Positions 9,112 to 18,396 of a DNA stretch of 64,000 nucleotides are shown here, piece by piece (position 1 is the first letter of the stretch; each line of letters opens with the position of its first letter). Source of the stretch: an uncultured Aeromonadaceae bacterium (GTDB lineage: Bacteria > Pseudomonadota > Gammaproteobacteria > Enterobacterales > Aeromonadaceae); NCBI GenBank assembly GCA_945957385.1, contig CAMFKP010000007.1:1-64000 (forward strand), in the 5' to 3' direction. The notes beneath the pieces are model-generated. The model saw only the letters and a list, made by a program, of their open reading frames with translations, did not search any database and was not told the origin of the DNA. The position numbers and the translations under genes are program-made.

Positions 9112-10740
9112 TCACGCCAGGGTGAAACGCGCCGTGGCGCTGTGCAGTTCACCCGCCTTGCGGCTGAGCCACTCGGCTTCCTGGCGAGTTACCTCGGCGG
9201 TATCGGCATTCTCCTCCGCCCAGCCGACCAGTTGGGCCAGATGATGTCCCAGCTCCTGACTGACAATTTGCTGCTCACGCAGCGCGTCGGAAACCGCCTC
9301 TACCCGCGCCTGGAGTGCCTGCGCCTCTTGTTCCAGCGTCTGCAACGAACGGTGCGCCTGCTGTGTCTGTTCATACCCTGTCACGCCCAAGGCCTGCGCC
9401 TCGCGGACACTGCTCACTGCGGCCTGACTGACCGCCACCATGCTGGTGAGTTTGCTATCGATTTCCACCGTCGCCGCCGAGGTGCGTTTGGCCAACAGAC
9501 GCACTTCATCGGCCACCACCGCAAAGCCCCGCCCCTTTTCACCCGCGCGCGCCGCTTCGATCGCCGCGTTCAGCGCCAGCAAGTTGGTTTGCGACGAGAG
9601 CAGACTGATCACCTCGGTGATCTGCAAGATCTCCTCGCTGTGCGCCGCCAAGACCTGCAGGGTCCCGGCACTGGACTCTACCGCCTGCATGACACCGCGC
9701 GTGGCCACACACGCCTGCTCCAGACGCTGACTGCCGTTTACCGCTTCGCTGCACGCTTGTACCGCCAACGCCGTGGCCTCTTCTGCCAGCCGGTAGATGC
9801 CATGAATACTGCTGAGCATCTCTTCGATGGCACTGGACATGGTACTTGATGCCTGATTCTGGTTATCAACCCGCTGATAGAGCTCACCGGCCTGAGAGAC
9901 CAGCTTGTCAGCCGCCTGATCGATATGCCGGCTCTGCTGCTGGATGTGGCGGATCAGCTCGGTGAGGCCGCCTTGCATCTGCTGCATCGCACTAAACAGC
10001 GTGCTACTCCAGCGCCCATGATTCGGCAGCGTATGGGCCAGATTGCCCGTGGCCATCTGCTCGGCCGCGGCCCGGGCCAGCGCTGGTTCACCACCCAAGG
10101 TTTGAAATACGCTGCGCTGGATCCAGTAGCTCAGCCCTAAAATCAAGCCAAACAGCAGACTGAAGCTGCCACCCAGCCCCCAGAGCGTAACGGTCCGCTG
10201 TCGGGCAGCCTCGGCCCGCACCGTTTCGTACTCGCTGCTCGCCAGCACCACCACGGCGTCAATATCCTGTCTGTGTTGTTGATAGGCGCTTCTGAGCGCA
10301 CGGCGAGCCGTCTCGATACGCGCAGGATCACCACTGGCCAACGCCGGCAACCACTGTTGCTGCACCAGACCGAAAAACTGCTCTGCCGAGCGTGCCGCCT
10401 GCCCAAACAAGGCCTGATGCATGGCGCGTGACAGAGGCTGCTGCTGCCAGTACGCCAACCGGTCTGCATACTCGTGGCGTAAGCGCACCAACTCCTGAGC
10501 CATCGCTTGCCGCTCGGCCACCGGCTGTTGGGCTAGCAACAGCGTGTCAAGATAGGTCTCAATCAGATAGAGCGGAGGGGGTAACACATCGGCCGTCATA
10601 TCCTTGCGCGCAATCAGCGCCTGATAGAGATCGCCATCGATGGCGATGGTGCGAAATGACCAGCCGACCATCAGTGCCAGACCGATGAAGCCCGCCAGCA
10701 AACAGCACAATAAATATCTAAAACGCGTTGTTAATTGCAT
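9112..10740 (-). CDS. Methyl-accepting chemotaxis protein
   Basis: A 542-residue chemoreceptor. It has a transmembrane helix at about residues 8-28, a periplasmic sensor of about 155 mostly helical residues, a second helix at about 188-208, a HAMP-like linker and a long cytoplasmic coiled coil. The conserved signalling tip reads [20 protein letters not shown] followed by [16 protein letters not shown], the part that contacts CheA and CheW. The helical periplasmic domain suggests a four-helix-bundle sensor, ligand unknown. No che genes are nearby, so it is a stand-alone receptor gene. Upstream is an AT-rich spacer that should hold its promoter. Confidence 0.95.
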   Translation of the reverse strand: MQLTTRFRYLLCCLLAGFIGLALMVGWSFRTIAIDGDLYQALIARKDMTADVLPPPLYLIETYLDTLLLAQQPVAERQAMAQELVRLRHEYADRLAYWQQQPLSRAMHQALFGQAARSAEQFFGLVQQQWLPALASGDPARIETARRALRSAYQQHRQDIDAVVVLASSEYETVRAEAARQRTVTLWGLGGSFSLLFGLILGLSYWIQRSVFQTLGGEPALARAAAEQMATGNLAHTLPNHGRWSSTLFSAMQQMQGGLTELIRHIQQQSRHIDQAADKLVSQAGELYQRVDNQNQASSTMSSAIEEMLSSIHGIYRLAEEATALAVQACSEAVNGSQRLEQACVATRGVMQAVESSAGTLQVLAAHSEEILQITEVISLLSSQTNLLALNAAIEAARAGEKGRGFAVVADEVRLLAKRTSAATVEIDSKLTSMVAVSQAAVSSVREAQALGVTGYEQTQQAHRSLQTLEQEAQALQARVEAVSDALREQQIVSQELGHHLAQLVGWAEENADTAEVTRQEAEWLSRKAGELHSATARFTLA

Positions 10741-11095
10741 GCAATCCTCTGCATTTTGACGATGAGCGAGATATTAAGACAAGCGGCATCGGCATCAGGA
10801 AAAAACAGCCATCAACCGACCTCAATTAATCTTGAGCTCACTATCAATTAAATATAAATACCAGCCACCACATAGAACTTATCGTCAAAAGCATGATTTA
10901 TGCCATTAAAATTATATAGTTACACTAAAGCGAACTATCTTTGTTATTTTCAAAATGCCATGCAATTTGATTATTTAATTACGCCATCCACAGTGTTTTT
11001 ATTTAAATTAAATAAAAAATAACATGCCTAAATAATTCACTTTATGCGCCATTGCGGCACATCTGCTAATTCATGGCCAACCAATTTGGTGAATA
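10741..11095. other. AT-rich spacer
   Basis: About 355 bases, much more AT-rich than the flanking genes, between the 5' end of the chemoreceptor gene and the terminator of the next cyclase. No short gene with a ribosome site and no clear repeat was seen. It probably holds the chemoreceptor promoter. Confidence 0.5.
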
Positions 11096-11130
11096 AAAAA
11101 AGAACCGCCGGCAACACGGCAGTTCTTTTA
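11096..11130 (-). terminator. Rho-independent terminator of the second cyclase gene
   Basis: AAAGAACCGCCG and CGGCAGTTCTTT pair with one mismatch around a short loop. Read leftward, the stem is followed by a T run, as expected for the gene ending at 11190. It may work in both directions. Confidence 0.8.
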
Positions 11131-11189
11131 ATCAACGCGATGGTCAGGCGAGCGCCAAACCTCAGATCACAAGGTCAGTGCCGGCGTCG

Positions 11190-13373
11190 TTACTCCAGCA
11201 ACCAATAGCCATTCTTGCCTTGCTGCTTGACGCGATACATGGCCTCATCGGCCCGCGCCAGCAATGCCGCGGCATCCCTGTCCTGTTGCGGCGAATACAG
11301 CGCCATGCCGATGCTGGCACTGACCTGCAACCGCAGTTCACGGATCTGCACCGGTTTGGCTATCACCCGCAGCAGCCGTTTCACCAGCAGTAACAGTTCC
11401 GCCTGATTGCCCGGTCCCTGGATCAGGGCGACAAACTCATCGCCTCCCAGGCGTGCGATCAAATCCTGCTCCCGCAGCGTCATGCGCATACGCCGCGCCA
11501 GCGCCATCAACAGCAGATCACCGACCGCATGGCCATGCAGATCATTAACCTGTTTGAAGCCATCCAGATCGATATAGGCCACCACCAGCGGCGTGTCGTT
11601 GCCGGTCGCGCTTCGGCTCATCATCTCGGGCAGGCGGTCGGTCAGCAGCATACGATTCGGCAAACCGGTCAACAGGTCATAGTGGGCCTGCTGTTCGAGC
11701 TGCCGCTGATATTGCTTGCGCTCGGAAATGTCCGAGCCCAGACAGACAAAGTGGCTGATACGCCCGCCCTCGTCATACACGGCACTGACCGTCACCTGCT
11801 CGGCAAAGATGTCGCCATTCTTGCGCCGGTTCCACAATTCGCCACTCCAGTGCCCCACCGTGAGCAATGCCTGCCAAAACGCCTGATAAAACGTGCTGTC
11901 CTGATGCCCGGATTTGAGTAACCGCGGATTCGCGCCGACCACCTCGTCCGCGCTATAGCCGGTCATTTCGGTGAAGGCCTGGTTGACCTGGACGATTTGT
12001 CCTTGCGCATCGGTGATCAAGATCGCCTCGCGCGCCGCGGTAAAGACACTGGCCGCCAGCTGCAGTGCCTGGTGCTGCTGACGCTCGGCCGTGATGTCCT
12101 GCAAGGTGGCGATCACCGCATGGGGAGTCTTCGCATCCGGATGCAGCAACGGCTGGCAATTGACCCGCAGCCAGACCACGGCCGAGGAAGGTTGGCACAC
12201 CCCCATGATGGCATCGCGGATCGGCTCGCCGCTGTCGAGGCAGCGGCGTACCGGATGTTCGCTCATCAGTAACGGCTGGCCATCTGCACTCACTCGCTGC
12301 CAACCGGCATGCAGCAGATCCTGGCCAATCAGCTCCTCGGTGGTCAGCGTAAAGATACGACACGCCTCCTGATTGACCGCCAGAATCGACAGCTGCGCAT
12401 CCAGCAGCACGCAGCCCAATGGCAAACTGTCATGCAGCGCGCGGTAGCGCTCTTCGCTGTCGCGCAGCGCCAACTCCACCTGTTTACGTGCGGTGATATC
12501 CAGGTGAATACCAGCGATGAGCAGGGGCTTGCCGTCGCTATCCTGCCGCATCACCTGGCCACGACACAGCACCCAGACCCAGTTGCCGTGTCGATGCCGC
12601 ATGCGCAGTTCGCATTCGATATGGCTACTGTGCCCCGCCAGGTGATCGGCCACCGCGGCGTTGACTCGCGGCCAGTCATCTGTATGCACCAGCGCCTGCC
12701 AGCGCTCCGGGGTGAGCGGCTGCAACAGTTCAGCCTCATATCCCAGCATCTGCGCCCACTGCTGGTTGATGGCGATATGCCGCTCCGACAGGCTCCACTC
12801 CCAAGTTCCGGCCTGGGTGCCACGGATAATGTTCTGCAGCCGCTGGCGTTTGATCTGCAGCCGCGCCTCCGCATTCAGACGCTCGGTCAGGTCATAGATG
12901 ATTGAATAGAGCAGATCCTGACCATCCAGCTGCACAGGTCCGCTGTAGACCTCGACCTGACGGATCTCGCCATTGGCCAGACGATGCGGAAATTGAAAAA
13001 AACTGCGTTGTTCGGCCAGCGCTTTGGCCATCTCGCTCTGGATTTGAGCCGGCGTCAGACAGTTGATCTGGCTGATGCGCATCGCACAGAGCTGTTCGCT
13101 GCGATAGCCATAGAATCGCACCGCTGCGGCATTGGCCTGCACTATGTGGCCATCGCGCGGGTCGATCAGCAGCTGCGGCGTCTTGGCCTGCTCAAAAAAG
13201 ATGAGATAACTGCTATCACCGGCAAACGGTAACTGCTGCTGAAACTGACGCAACAGTGCCTGCCAGGCTTCGGCATCGGGGAGCGGCGCTTCGGCGGGGG
13301 TGGCTTGCAGGCGACGCAACCAGGATTCAAGTTGCTGACACAGGAGCTGCCTGCGATCTGACCATTCATTCAT
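11190..13373 (-). CDS. Multi-PAS diguanylate cyclase
   Basis: A 727-residue c-di-GMP synthase. It carries four or five PAS/PAC units: QLLIDPRDGHIVQANAAAVRFYGY near residue 68, YSIIYDLTERLNAEARLQ, a HRHGNWVWVLCRG unit ending in GIHLDITARKQVE, an ILAVNQEACRIF unit, and one with ITDAQGQIVQVNQAFTEMTGYS. The C-terminal domain has an intact GGDEF motif near residue 645 and REQD five residues before it, fitting an inhibitory I-site. There are no membrane helices, so sensing is probably cytosolic, for example redox or oxygen. The start matches the family and no upstream candidate is better. It is flanked by terminators on both sides, so it is a single-gene unit. Confidence 0.94.
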   Translation of the reverse strand: MNEWSDRRQLLCQQLESWLRRLQATPAEAPLPDAEAWQALLRQFQQQLPFAGDSSYLIFFEQAKTPQLLIDPRDGHIVQANAAAVRFYGYRSEQLCAMRISQINCLTPAQIQSEMAKALAEQRSFFQFPHRLANGEIRQVEVYSGPVQLDGQDLLYSIIYDLTERLNAEARLQIKRQRLQNIIRGTQAGTWEWSLSERHIAINQQWAQMLGYEAELLQPLTPERWQALVHTDDWPRVNAAVADHLAGHSSHIECELRMRHRHGNWVWVLCRGQVMRQDSDGKPLLIAGIHLDITARKQVELALRDSEERYRALHDSLPLGCVLLDAQLSILAVNQEACRIFTLTTEELIGQDLLHAGWQRVSADGQPLLMSEHPVRRCLDSGEPIRDAIMGVCQPSSAVVWLRVNCQPLLHPDAKTPHAVIATLQDITAERQQHQALQLAASVFTAAREAILITDAQGQIVQVNQAFTEMTGYSADEVVGANPRLLKSGHQDSTFYQAFWQALLTVGHWSGELWNRRKNGDIFAEQVTVSAVYDEGGRISHFVCLGSDISERKQYQRQLEQQAHYDLLTGLPNRMLLTDRLPEMMSRSATGNDTPLVVAYIDLDGFKQVNDLHGHAVGDLLLMALARRMRMTLREQDLIARLGGDEFVALIQGPGNQAELLLLVKRLLRVIAKPVQIRELRLQVSASIGMALYSPQQDRDAAALLARADEAMYRVKQQGKNGYWLLE

Positions 13374-13492
13374 GCTCCCTCCGACGAAAGCAGAGTAGGA
13401 TCACCTTTTACAGCATAGTGATTGACATTCAGAATGGGTGTCTTTTGTGACCATTAGCCCGCAGGGCCATGATCTGCAGCGCCGCGTTGAAC

Positions 13493-13522
13493 AAAAAAAC
13501 AGGCCCGTCAGGGCCTGTTTTT
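13493..13522 (-). terminator. Rho-independent terminator of ovoA
   Basis: AAAACAGGCCC and GGGCCTGTTTT form an 11-bp stem around loop GTCA, with an A run on one side and a T run on the other. It lies just after the ovoA stop and could act on both strands. Confidence 0.88.
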
Positions 13523-13536
13523 CAATCTCGCTGATG

Positions 13537-15696
13537 TTAACGCCGGCGCCAACAGGTCACTTCGGAGCGCAACGCATGCAGATGACGCGCGTTATCGCGA
13601 CGCCAGAACAACAGCGCCTGCGGCGCATCCAGCTCATCACAATAGGGAGCCAGTAAGCGTTGCAGCGCCTGATAACTACCCAGCGCCTCGCCGTTTTCGC
13701 GGCGCCCACCGAGCCAGTTTTCCTGCGGTGTGATCGCCTCCTGCCACTGGTATGCCGAACTGAGCAGCAAGACACCGCCACGGTTGAGCCGCTGGACTAT
13801 CTCGGTCACAAAGCGCACCGGCTCGCGCAATTGCTCCAGCAGGTTGACCGCCAGCACCAGATCGTAGCCCTGATACACCGGCTTGAGGTTACAGGGATCC
13901 CCCTGACTAAAGTGCACGCGGGCAATCTGCTCAGCACCGATACCATGGCATGACAGCTGTGTCTCACGATAGTCCGGCAGCGCGCCCTCCAGCGGCAAGG
14001 CATAGCGGAACCGATCCTGGCGCGCCAGCATCAGGGCGACATCAATAAAGCGCGCCGAAAAATCCACGCCATCGACATGCGCAAAATAACGCGCCAGCTC
14101 GAAGCTGCCACGCCCCACCCCACAGCCCATCTCCAGTGCGCGACCACCAGCGGGCTGATAGCGCGCGGCCAACGCCGCCAACGTGACCCACGGATTGGCC
14201 GTAGCCGTCTCGGGCAGCGCCAGCTCGCCGGCCGGCGCACCGTACTGGCTCTCCAACGCCTGCGCTACCGGCAGATCGGTGACATACGGGTTGACCGCCG
14301 TATTTTCCTGATAGTTCGACACCAGATAGCGCAATCCGGCGTGTTGGAAGAAGTGGCGACGGAAAGCATAACGCGAATGGCGGATCGCCAGATTGCCCGA
14401 GGAGACCCAGGAGCCCCCCTTGATCAGATCATGGCGGCCATCGAAGGTGGGGGTCGAGAAGTCATCGTACAACGGATGAATTGCAAAGCCGTCGTAACCG
14501 TCGATCGGCGTCCGCGTCCATTGCCAGACGTTGCCGGCCACGTCGTAAAAATCCCCCTGCGCCATCATATCGACCGGACAGGAGGAGGCCCAATGAGCCA
14601 GATTCAAATTGGCTGCATGCTGGGGCCACTCGCCTTCCGGCCCCTCCAGTTGCGATGCCAGCTGACACCACTCCGCCTCGGTAGGCAAGGTGATGTTCAA
14701 GCCGGTTTGCGCCGCTTTCCAGCTGCAGAATGCCGCCGCTTCGAGCTGGTTAACCTCTACCGGCCAGTCCCACGGCATGGCGATAAGCTGACACAGGGTG
14801 CGCAGCTGCAGCGTAGTTTCCTGCTGCGGCTCTCCCACCCAGAAGGTCGGCATGCGCGCCTGGGCAAATTGACACCAACGCCAACCCTCCTCACTCCACC
14901 ACTGTGGCTGTTGATAGCCTCCCGCCAGCACAAATTCGTAATACTCGGCATTGCTCACCAACATGCGACTGGCCTGAAAGGGCGGCAGAGTGACCTGGCG
15001 TTGACCGTATTCGTTGTCCCAACCATAGGTGGTGTCTGCTTGCGGCTTGCCCAATCGTAGCGCTCCCCCCGGCACGCTGATCAGGCTGTTAGCCGGCACG
15101 GCCGACCTGTGCGGACGCCACTGCGGACAAACCGGCCATTGCGGCTGAGGCTGCACCTGGTTGAGCGGCAACTGTCGGATCAACACAGACGAGGTTTCCA
15201 GGTGAATACGTTCGTGCTCGATGCCCATCAGCACGGCCCAGGCCGGGCTGTGCCAGTCAATCGGTAACGAGAGCGGCATCGTATCGATGAAGTTCAGCAA
15301 CCGTGTTCGTACCTGCTGGCGATAGTCAGCCAAGGCCTCGACACTTGGCCAGTCATAGTGACTGTCGTTCAGATCATCCCAGCTCATCTCGTCAACGCCG
15401 ATGGCGACCATCGACTCGATACGCGGATCGATACGTTGGTCAATGAAGCGCCCGGCCAGCAGTTTGTTGATGAAAAACGCCGCGGTATGACCGTAATAGA
15501 AGATCAGCGGATGACGCAGTGGAATGGCTTTTTGATACCAGGCATCAGGACAGGCCAGACAAGAAAACAGCGCTTCGTAACGATCGAAGGTCTCGATAAA
15601 GTAAGCGCGGATCTGACGACGTTTAGCGGCAATGTCGTCACCACCCAGATCCAGTGTCGGCGTCATGGGTGCCAGAACAGGCAACTCGGGGCTCAT
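13537..15696 (-). CDS. ovoA: Ovothiol synthase OvoA (5-histidylcysteine sulfoxide synthase with methyltransferase domain)
   Basis: A 719-residue bifunctional enzyme. The N-terminal DinB-like and formylglycine-generating-enzyme-like part binds iron and joins cysteine to C5 of histidine with oxygen. The expected facial triad is visible as H70 (YYGHTAAFF), H161 and H165 (GIEHERIHLE). Later signatures include TEAEWCQLAS, GNVWQWTRTP and KGGSWVSSGN. The C-terminal part (about 480-719) is an S-adenosylmethionine methyltransferase with EMGCGVGRGSFELA, which in OvoA methylates the N1 (pi) nitrogen of the imidazole. ATG 15696 is chosen because GGGAGG lies 5-6 bases upstream; an in-frame start at 15777 is less likely. 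A separate lyase (OvoB) is normally needed to cleave the sulfoxide, and none is adjacent. The product would be an antioxidant thiol. Confidence 0.92.
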   Translation of the reverse strand: MSPELPVLAPMTPTLDLGGDDIAAKRRQIRAYFIETFDRYEALFSCLACPDAWYQKAIPLRHPLIFYYGHTAAFFINKLLAGRFIDQRIDPRIESMVAIGVDEMSWDDLNDSHYDWPSVEALADYRQQVRTRLLNFIDTMPLSLPIDWHSPAWAVLMGIEHERIHLETSSVLIRQLPLNQVQPQPQWPVCPQWRPHRSAVPANSLISVPGGALRLGKPQADTTYGWDNEYGQRQVTLPPFQASRMLVSNAEYYEFVLAGGYQQPQWWSEEGWRWCQFAQARMPTFWVGEPQQETTLQLRTLCQLIAMPWDWPVEVNQLEAAAFCSWKAAQTGLNITLPTEAEWCQLASQLEGPEGEWPQHAANLNLAHWASSCPVDMMAQGDFYDVAGNVWQWTRTPIDGYDGFAIHPLYDDFSTPTFDGRHDLIKGGSWVSSGNLAIRHSRYAFRRHFFQHAGLRYLVSNYQENTAVNPYVTDLPVAQALESQYGAPAGELALPETATANPWVTLAALAARYQPAGGRALEMGCGVGRGSFELARYFAHVDGVDFSARFIDVALMLARQDRFRYALPLEGALPDYRETQLSCHGIGAEQIARVHFSQGDPCNLKPVYQGYDLVLAVNLLEQLREPVRFVTEIVQRLNRGGVLLLSSAYQWQEAITPQENWLGGRRENGEALGSYQALQRLLAPYCDELDAPQALLFWRRDNARHLHALRSEVTCWRRR

Positions 15697-15890
15697 ATTG
15701 GCCTCCCTGCAAAAATACAGACCAGCAGAAATTAACAGCAGATTATCAGGGCAACAACCTTCAGATTGGCCTGCCAATCACATACGTAACCCAGAGGGGA
15801 CAGGATCAAAACGTGATATTGCCATCATGTTGGCCGGCAAACGCATCGGGTAGGAGTGAGCAGAGGGTCGAGCGAAAACGCAGCAACGGG

Positions 15891-16052
15891 TTACAGCGAT
15901 AACAGCACAAAATCAAAGGGGGCCTGCTTGCCCCCTTTATGCTTGCAATAGCCGCGTTTGAACGCTTTTTTCTTGTCGGTCTCGACCGTTGAACGGTTGA
16001 ATTCGATGCTGTATTTGTGCACGAAATTCCGTACACCCTGCTTCTTGGCCAT
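15891..16052 (-). CDS. 53-residue basic protein with a hairpin inside its gene, possibly ArfA-like
   Basis: A gene too short for usual ORF cut-offs. ATG at 16052 is preceded by AAGGAGG at ideal spacing, and the frame runs 53 codons to TAA 15891-15893. The product starts MAKKQGVRNFVHKY, is strongly basic, and has a DKKKAFKRGYCKHKGG tract. Directly after the KHK codons comes a perfect 9-bp GC-rich stem-loop (15915-15938), still inside the frame, then GATTTTG and a stop 21 bases later. In ArfA genes a terminator or RNase III hairpin inside the frame creates a non-stop mRNA, and ArfA also ends in a basic Lys/Arg/Tyr/Lys-His tract. The exact ArfA signature KKGKGSY is absent, so this may instead be another family of short basic proteins of unknown function. 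The hairpin could also simply be the gene's terminator. Confidence 0.7.
   Translation of the reverse strand: MAKKQGVRNFVHKYSIEFNRSTVETDKKKAFKRGYCKHKGGKQAPFDFVLLSL
15915..15938 (-). terminator. Terminator-like hairpin inside the 53-residue gene
   Basis: On the leftward strand AAAGGGGGC and GCCCCCTTT pair perfectly (9 bp) around loop AAGCAG, followed by GATTTTGTG. The structure lies within codons 38-46 of the small gene, before its stop codon. The U tract is short and interrupted, so termination may be partial, or the structure could be an RNase III site. Confidence 0.75.
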
Positions 16053-16085
16053 TGAGGCCTCCTTCGATAATTGCTGGAGGAGAGA

Positions 16086-16108
16086 TGTCAGCGCGATGAG
16101 CGCTGACA
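16086..16108 (-). promoter_or_regulatory. Hairpin upstream of the 53-residue gene
   Basis: TGTCAGCGC and GCGCTGACA form a perfect 9-bp stem with loop GATGA (or its complement), 34 bases before the ATG at 16052. No T run follows, so it is unlikely to be a plain terminator for tyrB. It could be a leader structure or an operator. Confidence 0.5.
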
Positions 16109-16197
16109 GGGCGCATTATGCCACAGCGGCAAAGGTGCGGGAATGAGGCGGCTGGAGGAGCAACACAGGCCCGTCGGGATGACAGGCCTGGCAGTAC

Positions 16198-17391
16198 TTA
16201 TTGCACGGCGGCGAAAGCTGCCGCAACACGCGCAACATTGCTGTGGTTGAGGCCGGCCATGCAGACCCGGCCACTGGCGATCAGGTAGACACCAAACTCT
16301 TCGCGCAGACGTTCAACCTGTGCCGCACTGAAGCCGGTATAGCTGAACATGCCGCGTTGGGTCAGCAGAAAATCAAAGTTACGCTCCGGCAACGCCTGTT
16401 TAAGTGCCGACACCAGCACGGCCCGCATCTGCTCTATCCGGCAACGCATGGCCTCAACTTCGGACTGCCACTGGGCATTGAGCGCGGCATCGTTCAACAC
16501 CTTGCCCACCACTTGCGCGCCGAAATTGGCCGGGCTGGAGTAGTTCCGCCGCACTGTCGCCTTGAGTTGTCCCAGCACACGCGCCGCTTCCTCGGCGTTG
16601 TCGCACAGCACCGACAAACCACCGACACGCTCACCGTACAGCGAGAAGATCTTGGAGAACGAGTTGCTGACCAGCGCCGGCAAGCCGGCGGCCGTGATGG
16701 CACGGATCAGGTAAGTATCTGCCTCCAGTCCGGCACCAAACCCCTGATAGGCGATATCGAGGAAGGCGATCAGCTCGCGCGCCTTGAGCACCTCAATCAC
16801 CCGATCCCACTGGGCGTCGCTCAGATCAGCCCCGGTCGGATTATGGCAGCACGGGTGCAGCAGCACTATGCTGCGCGCCGGAAGCTGCTGCAGCGTCGAG
16901 AGCATGGCGTCGAGATTGACGCCGCCAGTGTCGGCATCGAAATAGGGGTAGCTGTGCACCTTGAAACCGGCACCGGCAAAAATCGCGATGTGGTTTTCCC
17001 ACGTCGGATCGCTGACCCAGACCTCAGACTCGGGGAAATAGCGCTTGAGAAAATCCGCCCCCACTTTCAAGGCCCCCGAGCCACCCAGGCTCTGAATGGT
17101 AGCGATTCGACCGGCCTGCAGCGCCGCAGAGTCGGCACCAAACAGCAAGCGTTGTACCGCTGTGCGGTACGCAGCCAGACCTTCCATCGGCAGATAGAGG
17201 CTCGCCTGCTGCATCTGGGTATGCAGATCGGCAATCGCCTGGCGCACTGAACCCAATTGCGGGATCACGCCCTCTTCGTTGTAGTACAGGCCGATACTCA
17301 GGTTGACCTTGTCGGCTCGCGGATCCTGACGGAATGTCTCCATCAGTGACAGAATCGGATCGCCCGCATAGGCGTCTACGTTTTGAAACAC
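16198..17391 (-). CDS. tyrB: Aromatic amino acid aminotransferase TyrB
   Basis: A class I PLP-dependent aminotransferase of about 397 residues that transfers the amino group between tyrosine, phenylalanine or aspartate and 2-oxo acids. It begins with the family signature [19 protein letters not shown]. The PLP lysine lies in [25 protein letters not shown] supports the cofactor ring, and GRVCMAGLN near the end holds the substrate-binding arginine. The GTG at 17391 is preferred because the family starts at this residue and GGAG lies 9 bases upstream. An in-frame ATG at 17427 overlaps the stop of the yitT-like gene and would add 12 unusual residues. The two genes are probably co-transcribed. A weak hairpin lies after the stop. 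Confidence 0.93.
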   Translation of the reverse strand: MFQNVDAYAGDPILSLMETFRQDPRADKVNLSIGLYYNEEGVIPQLGSVRQAIADLHTQMQQASLYLPMEGLAAYRTAVQRLLFGADSAALQAGRIATIQSLGGSGALKVGADFLKRYFPESEVWVSDPTWENHIAIFAGAGFKVHSYPYFDADTGGVNLDAMLSTLQQLPARSIVLLHPCCHNPTGADLSDAQWDRVIEVLKARELIAFLDIAYQGFGAGLEADTYLIRAITAAGLPALVSNSFSKIFSLYGERVGGLSVLCDNAEEAARVLGQLKATVRRNYSSPANFGAQVVGKVLNDAALNAQWQSEVEAMRCRIEQMRAVLVSALKQALPERNFDFLLTQRGMFSYTGFSAAQVERLREEFGVYLIASGRVCMAGLNHSNVARVAAAFAAVQ

Positions 17392-17426
17392 AGTCTTGCA
17401 CTCCGTTTTTACGTCAGCATCATCCA

Positions 17427-18041
17427 TTACACCGCATAACGTCCCGGGCGGTGATTCATGGCAATAATCAGGTTCAGGATGACGGCACCGACTACCGAGG
17501 CCAGCAGCATCGGCAGACTCACCACCAACAGGGACGCAGCTACGATACAGGCATCGACCACCATTTGGAATTTGCCGGCGCGAATACCGCTCTTATCCTG
17601 CAGATAAAGCGCCAGAATATTCAGCCCACCCAGGCTGGCCTTATGCCGGAACAGCACGATAAAACCGATGCCCATGATGACATTGCCAAACAAGGTGGCA
17701 TAAAAAGGGTTCAGGCTGTCGATATGGATGAAACGGCCATGCAGATCGGAAAAGAGTGAGAGCAACGCCACCGCACAGAAGGTTTTTAGCGTAAACGCTC
17801 GTCCCATCCGGCGTACCGACAGATAGTAAAACGGCAGATTCAGCACAAAAAAGGCCACGCCAAATGAGACATGAGTCAGGTAGTGCAGTAAAAACGCCAG
17901 ACCGGCGGTACCGCCGGTGAGCGCGCCGGCTTGACGCAATAATACGACGCCAAACGAAACCATTAGCGTGCCGAAAAGCAGAGCGAGGGAGTCCTCAATC
18001 CAGCTATGAGAGAGCGAGTGGGAGGGAATAATGTTATCCAT
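17427..18041 (-). CDS. YitT-family inner-membrane protein
   Basis: A 204-residue protein of the YitT (formerly DUF161) family with about five hydrophobic helices. It shows the family's N-terminal [25 protein letters not shown], with the conserved GGTAG, and a central [16 protein letters not shown]. Function in the family is not settled; transport of small molecules is often proposed. Only the N-terminal five-helix module is present, without the C-terminal soluble domain of Bacillus YitT. AGGGA lies close before the ATG at 18041. The stop TAA overlaps an ATG in the tyrB frame, so the two genes form a unit. Confidence 0.88.
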   Translation of the reverse strand: MDNIIPSHSLSHSWIEDSLALLFGTLMVSFGVVLLRQAGALTGGTAGLAFLLHYLTHVSFGVAFFVLNLPFYYLSVRRMGRAFTLKTFCAVALLSLFSDLHGRFIHIDSLNPFYATLFGNVIMGIGFIVLFRHKASLGGLNILALYLQDKSGIRAGKFQMVVDACIVAASLLVVSLPMLLASVVGAVILNLIIAMNHRPGRYAV

Positions 18042-18396
18042 AACGCTTGAACTTGATATCCGTTAACGTTGAGAGGCTCACGGCTGGAGGGCCCTATCTC
18101 CACCTCTGACACAAGAGAGTGATGGCGTCTTGATCCAGACCTGAGCTTGTGATTGATGCCGTCTTTGCCTGAACACCTTCGCAAAGCGCCCAAGGCGCGT
18201 TAATGTCGCATATCATGCTGCATTTTCGCAAAAGCTAAATACATACCATGGCTCTTCGCGCCATTATTCATATTTTATAAATCGTTTTTTTCGGCAAACA
18301 AGGCCGATTAATGGCCATGCTGGCTTCTAGTCCGCTCCCTGCCAAATCACATGCTAATAGCTAGACTCATAACAGCATGCACTGATGGAAACGGTT
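18042..18396. other. Divergent promoter spacer
   Basis: About 355 bases between the leftward yitT-like gene and the rightward solute-binding gene. AT content rises in the middle. I see no strong hairpin, known operator or short gene. Confidence 0.5.

Noticed and set aside
14077-15060. A 327-codon frame antisense to ovoA
   Set aside because: It lies wholly opposite a clearly real gene, has no known motif and no ribosome site; high GC produces such shadows.
16160-16197. Strong terminator after tyrB
   Set aside because: The AGGCC/GGCCT pairing has a 13-base loop and no T run, so it was left as a weak hairpin mentioned under tyrB.
16198-17391. OvoB lyase next to ovoA
   Set aside because: The N-terminal signature and active-site blocks are those of TyrB/AspC aminotransferases, not of the OvoB lyase group.
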